A DNA stretch of 64,000 nucleotides from Macrotis lagotis (GCF_037893015.1 NC_133658.1:139481822-139545821); one strand, 5' to 3'. Counted from the stretch's first letter, positions 1-13,009 are shown. The notes: generated by a model not told the origin, from the sequence alone. Numbers and translations: made by a program.

Positions 1-829
1 GCAAAAAAAAAAAAAATTCTAAAAAACGTGTAAATTCACCTATCAGTTGCCAGCCTACCGGGGAAGGAAGGCTACCCGTACACTTAACAGCTCAAACGTC
101 AGTCCTTAGATACTGCAGAGATACAGATGAACTAATGATTTCAGTAGAATTGATTGATTGACCAGAGGAGGTTTCTCAGCTAAACTGGAGTCATTTGCTG
201 TTCTATCTCCCCTGCAGTTTTTCTCTTTAATTAATACTTGTTGCTTCTTATTAACTACATTGTTGCTCTCTGCTACCTGCTGTGAGATCCCTTCCTCCTT
301 AGAGGACGATGTCTGGTAGCTCTTTAGTCCCAGGAAACATCTTTGTCCCTTCTGAGATGCAAACTCTAGTCAACTAGAAGCATTATAGGAAATTTTAAGT
401 CTATTTTTCGAACTGCCTTTCTTCTAGCTGACCTTTATCCTTAGCTCATTTGGGGTTAAATAATATCTTTTAACTCCTGTCATAGTCTTGTTGTTTATAT
501 ACATCTCTTCAAAACATTCTTGGGACTCCACTTAGCAAAATTGTAATAGAACTGTGTGAAACAAAGTTTGTTTGTTTTTGTAAATCCCACAATGCTCCTG
601 GTATTCATGCAAATCAATTTGGGGCAAGACCTAAAGGTCTAAGTAGAGCTGGTTACCTCTTCCTTAGTTCCTGTATTCCATATGCTTACTTTTGCCAACA
701 TATTTGTGTCAGCAGCATCAATTATCTTTTCAAATGTTATAAAAAATAAAAGCCTGGAGAGGAAAGAGGTCTTAGTGTATTACAAAGTCAATATGAGTCA
801 ATTTATGAAATACTGGCATTGTACATAAA
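1..829. other. Intergenic DNA, nothing recognised
   Basis: AT-rich sequence beginning with an A-run. I see no exon, SINE head or open frame that I can name. Confidence 0.6.
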
Positions 830-1045
830 TTCTTCCTTTAATTGCTAATGCCTTCTCCCCTTTAATTGCCTATATTTACTTTGTATAATTAGTATTTACT
901 TATAAATGTATTATTTTCTCCCTTCATAAGAATGTAAATTCTTTGAGGATAGATGATTCTTTTTGTCTTGGTATCTCCAGTGCCTAACAACTCCTACCCA
1001 TAACTGGTGCCTAATAAATGCTTATTAAATGAATTGAATGAATGA
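830..1045 (+). mobile_element. L2 LINE 3' end
   Basis: Matches the L2 3' end: AATGTAAATTCTTTGAGG, then CCAGTGCCTAAC, then CCTAATAAATGCTTATTAAA and a short GAAT-rich tail. Old and diverged. Confidence 0.7.
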
Positions 1046-1239
1046 ATAGGATTTGACTATTAAAAACTAATTAAGCAAGAGATTACTAGTAAAAAAAAAA
1101 GCAATATTACAGGCTCTAATGCAGGAAAGCCAATGTAGTAATGTTACCATTGGACTGAATTCATGAATAAAAAGGAAAACAATTGCAGGAAGGATTAGAA
1201 AACAAAAGTCAAAAATTTGCTGCTTAAATGAAACATCTT

Positions 1240-1387
1240 GGGACAGCTAGGTGGTGCAGTGGATAGAGTGCCAGCCCTGGAGTCAGGAGGACCTGAGTTC
1301 AAAATCATCCTCAGTCACTTAATTACCTAGCTGTGTGGCTTTGGGCAAACCACTTAACCCCATTGCCTTGAAAAAAACTAAAAAAAA
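1240..1387 (+). mobile_element. Marsupial tRNA-derived SINE
   Basis: Full-length copy from GGACAGCTAGGTGGTGCAGT through the B-box-like GAGTTCAAAA and TAGCTGTGTGGC to CATTGCCTTG and an A-rich tail. Flanks show an imperfect repeat of GAAACAT on both sides. Confidence 0.9.
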
Positions 1388-1747
1388 GTAAAAAGAAAGA
1401 AACATATCTCTTGCATACAGCAGGTGTTGTTTATTTTTTTTGGTCCTGAATCCCATTGACAATTCTATGGAATCTAGCTATTCTTCCTCAGAATGCTCCC
1501 ACATTCATAACTGAAGGCAATTCCAAATTTCAGTTAGAAGTTAATGAAGATAGATATGAAATTTTTGTCATCCAAGTTCATTAACTCCACCACAGTTTAA
1601 TAGACCCTGACATAGAAGATTGACATGCAGATCTAAAGTGAAAGACTGAAATAAAAATCTGCTGTATGTTGAAATTATGACTTTTCATAAGATAATAACA
1701 AGCAAAAATACTGTTAAGAAAGACACACAGAAAGCTATATTATTATT

Positions 1748-1905
1748 TTTTTTTTCTTTAGGTTTTTGCTAGGCAATGGGGTTAAGTAGCTTGCCCAAGG
1801 CCACACAGCTAGGTAATTATTAAGTGTCTGAGACCGGAATTGAACCCAGGTACTCCTGACTCCAGGGCCAGTGCTTTATCTACTGCACCACCTAGCCGCC
1901 CCAAC
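1748..1905 (-). mobile_element. Marsupial SINE, reverse strand
   Basis: T-rich start, then TTGCCCAAGGCCACACAGCT and the head as CCACCTAGCCGCCCC. A 13-bp target-site duplication, CTATATTATTATT, lies at 1735-1747 and 1906-1918. Confidence 0.93.
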
Positions 1906-1918
1906 CTATATTATTATT

Positions 1919-2992
1919 AAGGCACCATATATAATGAAAAACACTATTATTAAATATACATGCAAATGATACAGCAACCACGTTCATAAAGGAAAAGTTA
2001 CCTGAAATGAAAAAAGACAGGTAATATGACACAAATTTAGATGGCTAGCATTATTCTGAAAGGACTTGGGAAAATCCAATAGGAAAGTAAACAAGATGGA
2101 AATCATAAATGAAAAATACTGGAAAACCTGAATTTGGTAGACTTTTGATATCTTCTGAAAGAGAGTGTTAGAGAATATGCATGTTGTTAGATTTCCATGA
2201 GCCCATCATAAAAAATGTATAAATACACAAATAATTCATAAACAAATGGAGAAAAAAGAATAAATTAAACATATCTTTTACAGGTCACAATATAATAAAA
2301 ATTATATTCAGTAAATGAAAGTTTAAGATAAAATACAAAATTGAATAAAGATTAGCACAAAATTTTAAATAATGAATGGCACAGTATGAATTACATAATT
2401 ATGATAATAAGACATGCCTAAATACATAAATGGATCTGTAACCCCATTAATTCTGGCACTCACTATAAAAAAAATCAATGTCTGCCCATCTGCGTATCAC
2501 TTTTTCCCATCAGTCACAAAAGATATACCCAATGTGATTGAAATCCCTAGGTACCTTAACATATGTTGATTTAATTTAGAGATTCTGATTGAATTTTTCA
2601 TTTAATTTTTCTTCTTCCTTACCTATTGTGAAAGATGTTGATTCATAAGTTGCAATTATTTTCAAGGAGTTCTCGAAAATTTTTATCTGAGCATTATAAA
2701 CAGAAGGTGATCAAATATAGCATAAAATGATGTTTCCTGTATCCTTTGGATGCATAATTAAACAGACTTCTCTTTTATTCTCACTTCAAAGAAAACCTAT
2801 GGGTCACCCTTCTATTTAATAGTAACTTTCTAAAGTCTTCTGATTTAATTTATAGAGATTCAAGATTAATATGATTCAATTCTTTCAGGGGTATGTTCAT
2901 TTATTGATCATTAGAAAAGGAACTCACAATCAGAGAATCAGCAGTGAAGTTAATGATTATATATAAGATTTGTGTGTATGTTCTCTCTAAAT

Positions 2993-3040
<48 letters not shown>

Positions 3041-4304
3041 ATGGACATATATATAATAAAAAACCTGGTCTACCTTTGCAGAAAGTCACAACAGGGCCAT
3101 TCCACTACTGCTAGCACCGCAAAAAAGGAAGGGCAAGCAGCATTCAGAATCATGGGAGGCTGGAAAATCTCTCCTACTGGAATAGTCATAATGAACTTAA
3201 AATTAAATGTCTGTCATCTCTCAGATATTTATAATCTAGGAGAACAATCTTTAGAGGTTCAGAAATAAAAGCGTTTCTTTACTCCTAAGAAGTACATTAG
3301 ATATTAGCTTATATTTGACAGGTCATCCATGCCCTTACCACTAAAAATTAGTTACACAAAAGACCACCATGGATAGCAATAATGAGTAAACCCATTTATT
3401 CAAACAAAATAACAAACACAAATTGGAGAAGTTCTTCAGATTAAATATATTAAAGAAAACACACGAGTAAATGAACTCTTTAGATGGGAGCAAGATAAAA
3501 TCTTAGCTTAAACCAGGAGAAGGAATGAGCTTACCCAAGGGAGGTCCAGTCTTAACAATCTCTAGAATTACAAGTCCTGAAAGATAAGAAGTATGATACA
3601 ACCAGATCCCACACATGTCTATGGCTCCAAAGTTTGCCATTCAAAAATTCTGTCTGTCTGTTTCTCTCTCTGTCATACCATTTGAGAACCCAGGATCACT
3701 TCTACTCCAAAATCAGATATTGAAGCAGCAATTCATTGGGGAATAACAAAACATATAAAAACTTATGAAATGTAGCTAAAACATTCCCAAATGGAAAATT
3801 TGTGTTTCTGAGTTCTCATATTAGCAAAAGAGAAGACTGATAATTTGATCATGCAAATTAAAATATAGAAAAATAAGCAAATTAGTCTGACAATAAGTAC
3901 AAAAGATGTTTTGAAAATTAAATATGAGCTAGACATAATTGAATTTTTAAAAATTGCACATATAAACAAAGATTTGAGTTTTTATATTAGCTTATTTTAT
4001 TAAAAGTAAACACAAAATTAAATTAAGAATAGGAAAAAAAACTAAAAGGGGAAGATAATTAAAAGCATCAGAACTCCATACTAGTAGAGTTGTAGAGAAA
4101 CCAATACACATTAATTGCTGGTGAAATTAAAAACTTGCAGAATCTTTTTAAAGAGAAATCTCCAAGACAATAAACAGTAAGAGTTATAAAAAGAATCTTA
4201 AGCTCAAAGAATTTTGGGGAATTTTGGGGAATATACCCCTAAGATGTCAAAACAACAACAACAATGACAATGGAACAATCTATAAGAAATCATTCAGTAT
4301 AATG
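1919..4304. other. Intergenic DNA with one TA microsatellite
   Basis: Mostly AT-rich and unassigned. An open stretch at 2972-3268 reads through the TA repeat and is not credible as a gene. Confidence 0.5.
2996..3038. repeat. (TA)n microsatellite
   Basis: About 21 TA units without interruption. Confidence 0.95.
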
Positions 4305-4445
4305 GAAAAAGAACTGAATTTGGACTCAGAATTTGACCTTGGGCAAATCATAACTTCTTTGGGGCCTCAGTTTTTAGCTGGATAGTGAGAAGACTAGACC
4401 TTCAAATGTCCTTTCTAACTCTAAATCTTTATGATCATTGATTCT
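4305..4445 (+). mobile_element. MIR-type SINE fragment
   Basis: Contains GACCTTGGGCAAATCATAAC, CCTCAGTTTTTAGCTGG and the 3' part TTCTAACTCTAAATC seen in many MIR-like copies here. Confidence 0.5.
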
Positions 4446-4489
4446 ATGACCTGTTCAAAGAGTTCCAGGGCAGCATGATGTATTATTGG

Positions 4490-5030
4490 AGCTAAAAAAA
4501 AGTCAAAGTAACCTAAATACCCAACAAAAGGGAAATTAAAAAATGATAATGGTACATTAATGTTATTGGGATGCCATGATACCATTAAGACCAACAGCTA
4601 CTGGGCAGCTAGGTGGCACAGTAGATAGAGCACTGGCCCTGGAGTCAAGAGGACTTGAATTCAAATCCAACCTCAGTCACTTAATAATTATCTAGCTGTG
4701 TGACTTTGAGCAAGTCACTTAACCCCACTGCCTTGATAAAAAAAAACAAATCCAACAGATATCAGGAAAACAATGGCACCTATAAAGATAGTAATGTAAC
4801 AATGCAAACAAAGAAGGGAAATGTGGAGGGAGGGGAAGGGGAAGAGGGTAATGTAGAATGAAGCAGTACTTTCCTAATAAACTATGGCCATAGGAAAGGA
4901 AATGTGAGTAAAAATGAAAAGAAATAAAGAAGATTAGTGAGGACTTAGAGTAACTGAAAAATTGTTATACTTTTGAATTGAAATTTATTAATTTACATAT
5001 AAAACAATTGCTAGGAAAATTTAGTTGCTT
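4490..5030 (+). mobile_element. Probable L1-clade 3' fragment, split by a SINE
   Basis: AACCTAAATACCCAACAAAA, then a stretch like GGTACATTAATGTTATTGGG, resembles the end of L1 ORF2 (the part on cell-count-like TACATTAATG). After the SINE at 4602-4751, A-rich diverged sequence continues. Assignment is tentative. Confidence 0.35.
4602..4751 (+). mobile_element. Marsupial SINE
   Basis: Complete from GGGCAGCTAGGTGGCACAGT to CTGCCTTGATAAAAAAAA. A 7-bp duplication, CCAACAG, is at 4591-4597 and 4752-4758. Confidence 0.9.
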
Positions 5031-5052
5031 GTATTCTTTGCACTATTGTTTT

Positions 5053-5204
5053 GTTTTTAGGTTTTTTTGCAAGGCAGATGGAGTTAAGCGGCTTGCCCAA
5101 GGCCACACAGCTAGGTTATTATTAAGTGTCTGAGGCCGAATTTGAACCCAGGTACTCCTGACTCCAGGGCCAGTGCTTAATCCATTTCACCACCTAGCCA
5201 CCCC
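5053..5204 (-). mobile_element. Marsupial SINE, reverse strand
   Basis: Full copy ending in CCACCTAGCCACCCC. A 14-bp target-site duplication TGCACTATTGTTTT is at 5039-5052 and 5205-5218. Confidence 0.93.
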
Positions 5205-5564
5205 TGCACTATTGTTTTTAATAAAATGTTAAAATAAAAATTTTAAAAGAGAGCTAAAAAAATTTAAAAAAATAAAAAGTATCATTCACAACAAATGGAG
5301 AAGAAATCAAATGATTAGAAACAATCCAAATGATTTGGCAACAAAAATGAAAATGCAAACTGAAAAAATCTACAAAAACCTAAAATGCCAGAATTAACAA
5401 AATAGGAAATAGATAACATAATTTTGTCTCAGAAAAAAAAAAGAAACAAACTTTTAATACTACAAAATATCTCCAGAGGTAAATCTAGTGTTCTTTTCTC
5501 TTCATTATGCCTTCTCCACATAATAACAGTATATAAAAAAATTATTTGTGTCAATTCCTTATAA

Positions 5565-5706
5565 TAATAGCTAACATTTATGTAGCTCTTTAACATTTAA
5601 AAAGAATCTTGCATGCATTTTATCATTAATTCTCACAATAATTATGGGGTGGGTACTATAGGTATTATCCTCATTCTACTGATGAGGAAACTGAGGCTTA
5701 GATAAA
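5565..5706 (-). mobile_element. MIR SINE
   Basis: Reads ATAGCTAACATTTATGTAGC, TCTCACAATAATTATG and GATGAGGAAACTGAGGCTTA, the reverse-strand MIR signature. Confidence 0.75.
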
Positions 5707-7020
5707 AAAATAAGAAGGTATTAATGTGATGATGAAATGCCAAGACAATTTGTGAAAAAGTTTGCTGATGAAATTAAAATGCTAGATAGATATTGTTTGA
5801 GCAGGGTGATCACCACCTGTATGACCCTTAAAAGATAAGTCTCCCAGTCTTAAACCAATATTTCAAAGCTGTTTGAAAATTCCAGGCATTTGAATCAGGA
5901 AACAACTTATGATAAATGGCTCCTGTCCTGGGATGTGCTGGTTAATGTTTAATAATTGACTTTTTTCCTCCATGAAAAAAATGTACATATGATAAATTTT
6001 TAACTTTAGTCTTCATTATTTTTCCATCATTTCCTTAAGTCTAGAAAATGAATAAATTAATAACTCACACCCTGACTTGCAGCATTTGCCAATTTCTGCT
6101 CTATATATGCTCACTTTCAAAAATTTGACAATTGTCTCTTGAAAGTGGCTTGAATTTTCTTCAGCATATCCTTGCCCTACCCCTTCACCAGAGAGTAGCA
6201 GGGGGGGAATAGGCAATTTTCTCTTCCTCTCTCATTGGCCATGGTGTCAGAAGAATTCACTCCATAGGAGATATAGCATCCAGCAGGAAAGAGTTCAAAG
6301 AAATGAACACTTTAAGATAAGTGGCAGAGACAAATACTCTGCAAAAAGACATTGACACAAAGGGTCAGCATTCAAAAAAAGAAGAAATGTCAATGAGTAA
6401 GACCTCTGGCAGAAGAGAAGAGAGCTAACTAGGATTCCAGTGAGTACAAGCTCTGGGAGTCAAGAGTAAAGTCATGGAGAGAAGCCCAAATAAATAACTT
6501 ACCCAGAAGAGATGATGAAATTTGGATGGGGGTTGGGAGTCAGAAATAGCATGAGGACATCACAAGAAGGAAAAGAACATTAAGGTCCTACTGTACCAAA
6601 GAAGCAAATTGCTTTCACTTTATATATGTGCCTCACTTATCATTATTCTATAAATTGGTGCTTACTCTTCCCACAACCAATCTGGGTATTTATAGGAAAC
6701 TATACCTCATATTTATGTTTGTAATTACTGTTCTTATGCCATCTTAGAAAATACCTTTACTCTGATCTAATTGTGTCAATCTATTGACTGACTATTAAAG
6801 GTAAGCCCATTGGTAGGGACACTTGATTTTAGTCATAAACTATGCAGTTTAAGGAATCCATGCAGTTCCTTTATACTTGAGTCTCACCCTCTTGGGGCCT
6901 TCCCTGTAGGCTACTTGTAATTGCAGGTTGAGTCTCCCTGGGTGATGAATCCCTGGGTCCTCTACTCACCCTCTGTTATACTGTTCTAGCTACACTTAGG
7001 TTGACTTCAGTGCAGCAAAA
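5707..7020. other. Intergenic DNA, nothing recognised
   Basis: AT-rich unique-looking sequence; the short antisense open stretch at 6016-6216 has no recognisable domain. Confidence 0.5.
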
Positions 7021-7440
7021 CAACCAAACTAATTCATTACTAGTAGAGCTGTGAATTGGTCTAACCATTTTGGAAAACCAATTTTGAATTATGCAAGAAA
7101 AGTTACAACATTTTTCATACACTCTGACACAGTGATCCTTCTGCTGGACATATAGCTCATGGAGGTATTTAGAAATAAAAGACTTAACTGAGTGGAATAT
7201 ATTCAGAGCAGTACCATTTGTAATAACAAAAGGATAAAAACAAACCAAGCCTAAATAAATTATTTTTAATGTAATGTAATATTACTATTCAATTATAAGA
7301 AAAATTAATCTGAAGAATTCAAAGAAGCAGAAGACCTGGATGAAATGATACAGGATAAATAAAATAGGATGTAGGATCAAATGTATACAAATGATTGCAG
7401 CTACTAATATAGCCACATAAATGCAGATAACTTTAATAAA
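7020..7440 (+). mobile_element. L1-clade ORF2 C-terminal / 3' relic
   Basis: Sense-strand text GAGCTGTGAATTGGTCTAAC, CCATTTTGGAAAACCAATTT and GTACCATTTGTAATAACAAA corresponds to the L1 ORF2 tail (the same region is seen reversed and far better kept at 24081-25308). Heavily diverged. Confidence 0.55.
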
Positions 7441-7779
7441 AATTTTCAAATAAATATTTGTACAATATTCTATTATTAGTCAAATTATTGTTTTATACTG
7501 TATTACTTAAGTGTTAATACACTGAGGGTTTTCCATTGTGAGTATGACATGTCAAACCAAAACAAATTAATTTAAAAAAGAGAGAAAGGAATACAGTAAC
7601 TAACCAACATAACCCAGTAAGCCAGGGAAGACAAAGGTGGGAGCCATTAAGTGATGAATTATTTTAATATGAAAAACCATGAAGCAAAGAAAACTTTTTA
7701 GATGATTCTCAGTCCATCTGCTTTACAGTGGTGGGTGATAGCAAAAAAGATCAGAGAGGGCGAAGAATCATATTGCTGC

Positions 7780-8290
7780 CCACTAAATTTTAATTTAACT
7801 GTTAGTACTCTAAATATGAGATCATTATCCAGTAACCAATGAATTGACATACTATTGGAAACCATGAGCTGAACCACATCAAAATTTCCATTCCTCCTAT
7901 AAATCAATCAAGAAAACAAAAGGAAATTCAAATTATATTGAAGTCAAGCCTAGGTTCTCCTGGGAGAGACAAACAAAGGAATGGGGAAGGGGAGGATTGA
8001 CTTCATTGTGTACCCAAAGGCAAGAAAAAGTATTATTCCTTGGAACGTTTGGTTAACTCATCTTGCAGGGCTCATGATGAACATAAGCAAAAGACCACCA
8101 TGAAGATATTACCACTGATTTCCAAAAATCTGTTTCAGAGGATGAAGGGATAGAAAAATTCTATGAAGATCTTGACAAGATTTTCTAAACTACACCCAGT
8201 ATACATTTGGACATGTGACAATACCAATGAATGAAAAGGTGAGTGTAGAAGAGGATAACAAAAAGTTTGCTAGAAAATATGTCCCACTCA
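7780..8290 (+). mobile_element. RTE-type LINE endonuclease relic
   Basis: Translated pieces resemble the RTE (BovB-like) endonuclease: a STLNMRSLSS start like TWNVRSL, then a later FYEDLDKI piece followed by a degraded GDFNAKV-like part. Diverged and broken; RTE is known to be abundant in marsupials and its tail is shared by the MAR-type SINEs in this window. Confidence 0.45.
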
Positions 8291-8369
8291 TCCTGCCATA
8301 GTTTTAGTTCAGAGCATGAGACTTTAGAGTTGACCATGAACTTCTTTGACAGCCTGGTGATATTTGTCC

Positions 8370-8662
8370 TTCATGTTTCAAAAAAGACCATGACAACAGG
8401 GAGGTGATGCCATGACAAGAATGTGAATTGGATTTGAGTGAGGGGGTTCTGTGCTAGGTCACCAGCCTCACTTTCTTCTCCAGAGCCATCTGGAGTAACC
8501 ATTGACCAGATACCTATCAGGACAGCTGGAGATGGTCCTGGAAGTGAGACAATCAGGGTTAAGAGACTTGCTGAAGGTCAGTAAGTAAGTCTGAAGTCAG
8601 AATTGAATTCAGGTTCTTCTGACTTCAAGGCTATTCTTTGAACCACCTAGCTGTCCTTTAGT
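8370..8662 (-). mobile_element. Composite tRNA-headed SINE, unique-tail family
   Basis: On the + strand it begins TTTGTCCTTCATGTTTCAAA, continues GGGAGGTGATGCCATGAC and CACCAGCCTCACTTTCT, and ends in a reversed tRNA-type head, CCACCTAGCTGTCC. Relatives lie at 13010-13325 and 38208-38508. I cannot name the family with certainty. Confidence 0.6.
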
Positions 8663-8679
8663 CTGGTAAACTCTTCTTA

Positions 8680-8790
8680 GGATAGACTTTGAGCTCCTTG
8701 ACAGCAGATTCTTTTTTGTTTTCCTCTGTATTCCCAGTGCTTAGTATGGTGGTATACATACTAAGGACTTAATAAGTGCTTATTTACCGA
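8680..8790 (+). mobile_element. L2 LINE 3' end
   Basis: GAGCTCCTTGACAGCAG, CCCAGTGCTTAGTATGG and ACTTAATAAGTGCTTA. Confidence 0.65.
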
Positions 8791-9413
8791 CTTTGCTTCC
8801 CCAGAACTAAGCACAGTGCTAAGCCAACATGAAAAGAACTGGGAGTCTCTATTATGTCTCTATCCACAGCTTGATACAGTAGAGACTTCAGAGAATTTCC
8901 CCTTTGTGTGAGATCTGGGCCCCTCTCTCTTGGTCAAGCTAAGTTACCTTGCTTCCAATAAGGGAGCTACTTCACTCTGTATTGTCTGGTATGTAGTCTC
9001 CTATGTGTTCTTTCCCTAATTTCTGTTTTACTATAGATTTGGTTAAGAGTTTCTTTGCTATTAGCTATATGTATACCCGTCATGTTGAACTGGTATTTGG
9101 TGAAAACAGGGCAAACCTTGGATATAAAACATTCCCTGTTAAAAAATAGAGATCAGGAGTTAAACCTGAACTGAAAAGTTTTGGATACAATATTAATAAT
9201 ATTTAAGAGAGCAGACAGATATTATTCTAGCTTTGTACCTTCTCTCTCTAAGACGAGCAAAGGGACCAGGTTCTGAGCTCCACTTCCTGCTTCTCCTCCT
9301 GTCAGGAATCAAAGTCTTCCTTGGAGAAGGGTGGGAGATGCTGGAGATGTCTATTCTTGACTCCCTGTGAAATATGCTGTGCATATATAAGTAAATTTGT
9401 ATATTTATAAATC

Positions 9414-9415
<2 letters not shown>

Positions 9416-9447
<32 letters not shown>
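9416..9447. repeat. (AC)n microsatellite
   Basis: About 15 AC units just upstream of a young SINE. Confidence 0.95.
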
Positions 9448-9451
<4 letters not shown>

Positions 9452-9491
9452 AATATGTATGCGTGTGTACTACATTCAAAGTGAAGGGGAG

Positions 9492-9643
9492 GGGGTGGCT
9501 AGGTGGCGTAGTGAATAAAGCCCTGGAGTCAGGAGTACCTGGGTTCAAATCCGGTCTCAGACACTTAATAATTACCTAGCTGTGTGGCCTTGGGCAAGCC
9601 ACTTAACCCCATTTGCCTTGCAAAAACCTAAAAAAAAACAAAA
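9492..9643 (+). mobile_element. Young marsupial SINE
   Basis: Close to consensus, ending GCCTTGCAAAAACCTA and an A-run. A perfect 14-bp duplication, AAAGTGAAGGGGAG, is at 9478-9491 and 9644-9657. Confidence 0.95.
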
Positions 9644-9879
9644 AAAGTGAAGGGGAGATTTGGAAGAGTTGCAGCTGAGAAATGCTGAGTTTTGGAGGAA
9701 GCTAGGGATTCTAAGAGACTGAGGCAACAGCATAAAGCAGGCTTGAAGGAAACCTGTGCAAAGACAGAGAGATGAGAGATGAATCGTTGCACATACACAA
9801 GTCAACAAACATTACTCTGTGTTAACATGGCAGATACAAAGAAAGACAAAATTTATCTGGAACTATTAATATATAAAAG

Positions 9880-12800
9880 GGAAAATGCATAATAAATCTG
9901 GAAGACTGCTTGGACCTGGGAGGCCTTTAATTATAAAAGGGAAGAATCTGTATTTTACCCTAGAACCTCATGAGCTGGAGATGACAGAGTCAGACCCAGG
10001 GTTGAATTTAATGATCTAAGAACTCTCTTTCAACTCAAATCCTGAGATTCTGGTAGGGATATAATACACTGGGATCATAAAGTCACAAAAACAGCAAACA
10101 ATGCACATTGATTCTCATAGAGGGAAAGAAGTTAGTGCTTATCAGTCATTCACACAATAGTATGAATTTGAGTTCCTTTTCAATCCTTCAGAAAGTGAAT
10201 ATGTTCATGCATGCATGGATGAGGTTAGCTTCAAAGCTCAGAATGAAAGTTAGGCCTAGAGGAAGGCATAGAATTAAAGAAGGGGGAATAAAGAAGAAAA
10301 GGGGCCTGGAGTTTTTGGCCAAGAAGAAGCTGGTTGTCATCATCCCCAGTTTCAGTTTGGGCAATATCTACCTTATCAGAGGGGAAGTGGAACCTTTTCA
10401 TACTGATTAATCTGTGGCAATGCCCCTTGGATAAGAACAGAGACAGAAGCATTGAGTGATACCTGTAAGTTGCAGAAAAATTAGAGGAGATATGGCATCA
10501 AGGGCAAAAGGAAGAAACATTACTCCTGATGCTCAGCTCTCACAACTTGGAACTTACCAAAATGTTGTTAAATCATGCCTCAGATAACCTGAGACATAGA
10601 ATATTCAGACTCTGATTAAGGACACATAAGGTACTCTAATAGCTAAGACAGAGATAGTTTCATCAAATAGCAGGAAACACGTGACAAGCTGGGTAACCTG
10701 CTTTTAATAGAAATCAATACCACTGGAGCATTCCTTACACAAGTTCTAAATTATTTGTGCCAACTCTATACAAATCCCTTCAAGAGAGCTCAACATTATG
10801 ATTTTTAGAGGAAAATATTATGGTTAAAAGAGACCCTACACTTTTTGCAAAGGTGAGTGTATACTCCAAAAAGGAGAAGAGTTGGCACCTTGCCTGGTTT
10901 TTAAGAATGAACTACTCCTACTTCCATAGTTCTCAGAGCATAAGAAAATCTATGAAAATAACATGAGGCAAGTAGAGAGTCCTTTTCGTTTCAGTAAAAG
11001 AAGCAATGGTTTTGGTACTGATAGTAATCATTAAATCTCCATCAATTTCAGAGAAAGATGTTCTGCCCCATATCTTCCTCAAGCAATCTCTGTTGCAAAG
11101 CAAATTATTCTATGCATCAGATTTCTCTGATTTCCTGAACAGAACTTAACATGCTGAGAAGAATGACATTGTAGGAGTTAGAAGATATTTGTTAGAGTTT
11201 TTGGATTTATTCCTTACCAACAAAACATTACTTTTTCCCTAAATGTATGAGATTTCATAGGATACCAATAGCATAATAATAAAGGTATAGAATTTTTTAC
11301 AATAGTGTAATGGGACCTTTCTTCACTACCACAATCATGTACATGTAGCTACAGAGTGCATGTAGTTATTTTCCACCTGCTTCTGGAACATTGGGGAAGC
11401 TCAGAGAGAGAGGGGTGGAGGGTGGGACTAACTTCATTATTACTGGGAATCTCTTGATTTGTTGACAAGCTGGAAGACAATGATTGTGGATTCCACACCG
11501 GATAAATTGACAGAATGTTTCCATCTCTCTTCTATGCAGCCTTCCAGGGGAAAAGATGTGATCTAAGCAAAGGATGGAGGACAACTTTACTCTACCTCCA
11601 ACATAATAGGAACAGGAGTTGCTACCTGACTTGTACTCCTAGGTTCCTGGACAGTTTTTGCCTCTTCTGTTTGTTCTTTCCTTTAGCAATTAACCTTGTG
11701 AACACTGAATGATCTGGAGAAATTGTATCTTCTTCCACTGGCAAAATGGTTTTAGGGGTATTCCCCAGAGTAGCAGTGACTGATTCCCAGGGAAAGTCGC
11801 AGCATCACATAATTTGATCATTGCCAGGAAAGAGGCCACTGGAAAGAAAATTGGTCAGAGACGCAATGTGAAATGAATAATTAGTGGAATCGCCAAACTA
11901 TGCTAGAGCTTGATGAAGCTTATATATGTACAGTTTTCCAAAAGACTGCAAGAGTAGTTACAAGTAACAAAACTACAAGATAGAGAAGTGACAATTCACT
12001 TGTCTGGGTCAGAGTTCTAGGAGAAACAGTCTAAGTTCTGAGATAGCAGTTGCTTATTTTGAATGTTATATTGTTATAAGCTATAGAAAAACTGATCAAA
12101 TGGAGAATACAGTAAGCTTCGGTGATATGAATATGAGATGAAAAAAATTTAGATTAATCTCTAGGGAAATAGAGGGACCAGAACTATTCAGTGATTATTA
12201 CCTGGTTATAGGGAAAAAAGGTAATAATCTGACTACTAACAAAAGAGGTAAGAACGGAATGGAGTAGGAAAGGACAGATTTCATAACTACATCAGTCAAG
12301 TTTGAAGCTAGGATACTATGTGAAAAGTGAGGAACAAACCAGGTAAGCTGAGGAATAGCTTGGAAACAGGAAAATTATCAGAGAAGTCATCTAGTAGGCA
12401 AGATATCATATCTAGAGAGGATTAAGTCGAGCACATCATGATCAACTCAGTCTAGCAGCAGCAGCAGCAGCAGCAGCATCTTTGAACATAGAAACTAGGT
12501 GCATTAAGGAACTTTTATTAAAAGTCCCTGATAGAGGAAAAAGTACAAAGAAGTTTACAAACCCAGAATTGGGAACTATTGAAAGACATGGGTTTTCCTC
12601 ACGTACATGTTTCAATGTCAGATTTCTGCGTGCACCCATTCTCTCATCCAAATACCAAGGATATTGATGGGAGAGTATGACTCACGTTTATGTGTATGTT
12701 TTGAAATATTTTGTGTTCCTCCATTTGCTAGTATACAAGTATCCTAATATCATTCTTATTTCTATTTCCTTGCCTTATTGATAAATAAAATTGTTATATT

Positions 12801-13005
12801 TGGATTTTAAACGTGTCATCATTTAAAGTGATTGAAATGGGTTGGAGTAAGCAAGTCAGTTCAGAGTATGAGTAGGTGTCTTCATGACCCTTTGTGAGGT
12901 GTAGTACAGTGTGAGGGGTTTCCTCTTCCATGCAGTATGTAAGTAGGTTGCTAAATTCTGTTCTAATAGTTAATAGTAAATAAATGCTTATGTAATAAAT
13001 AGCAA
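9880..13005. other. Intergenic DNA, mostly unassigned
   Basis: A faint reversed L2 trace may lie near 9880-10000 (TTTTACCCTAGAACCTCATG). The rest has no exon-like or repeat signature I can name. A CAG repeat is at 12454-12477. Confidence 0.45.
12454..12477. repeat. (CAG)8 repeat
   Basis: Eight AGC/CAG units, intergenic. It makes an alanine run in an antisense open stretch that is not a gene. Confidence 0.9.
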
Positions 13006-13009
13006 TGTT

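Noticed and set aside
2972-3268. 98-codon open frame
   Set aside because: Reads through a TA repeat as alternating Tyr-Ile and has no conserved part.
12442-12651. Open frame with an alanine run from the CAG repeat
   Set aside because: Short, intergenic, and the run is explained by the trinucleotide repeat.
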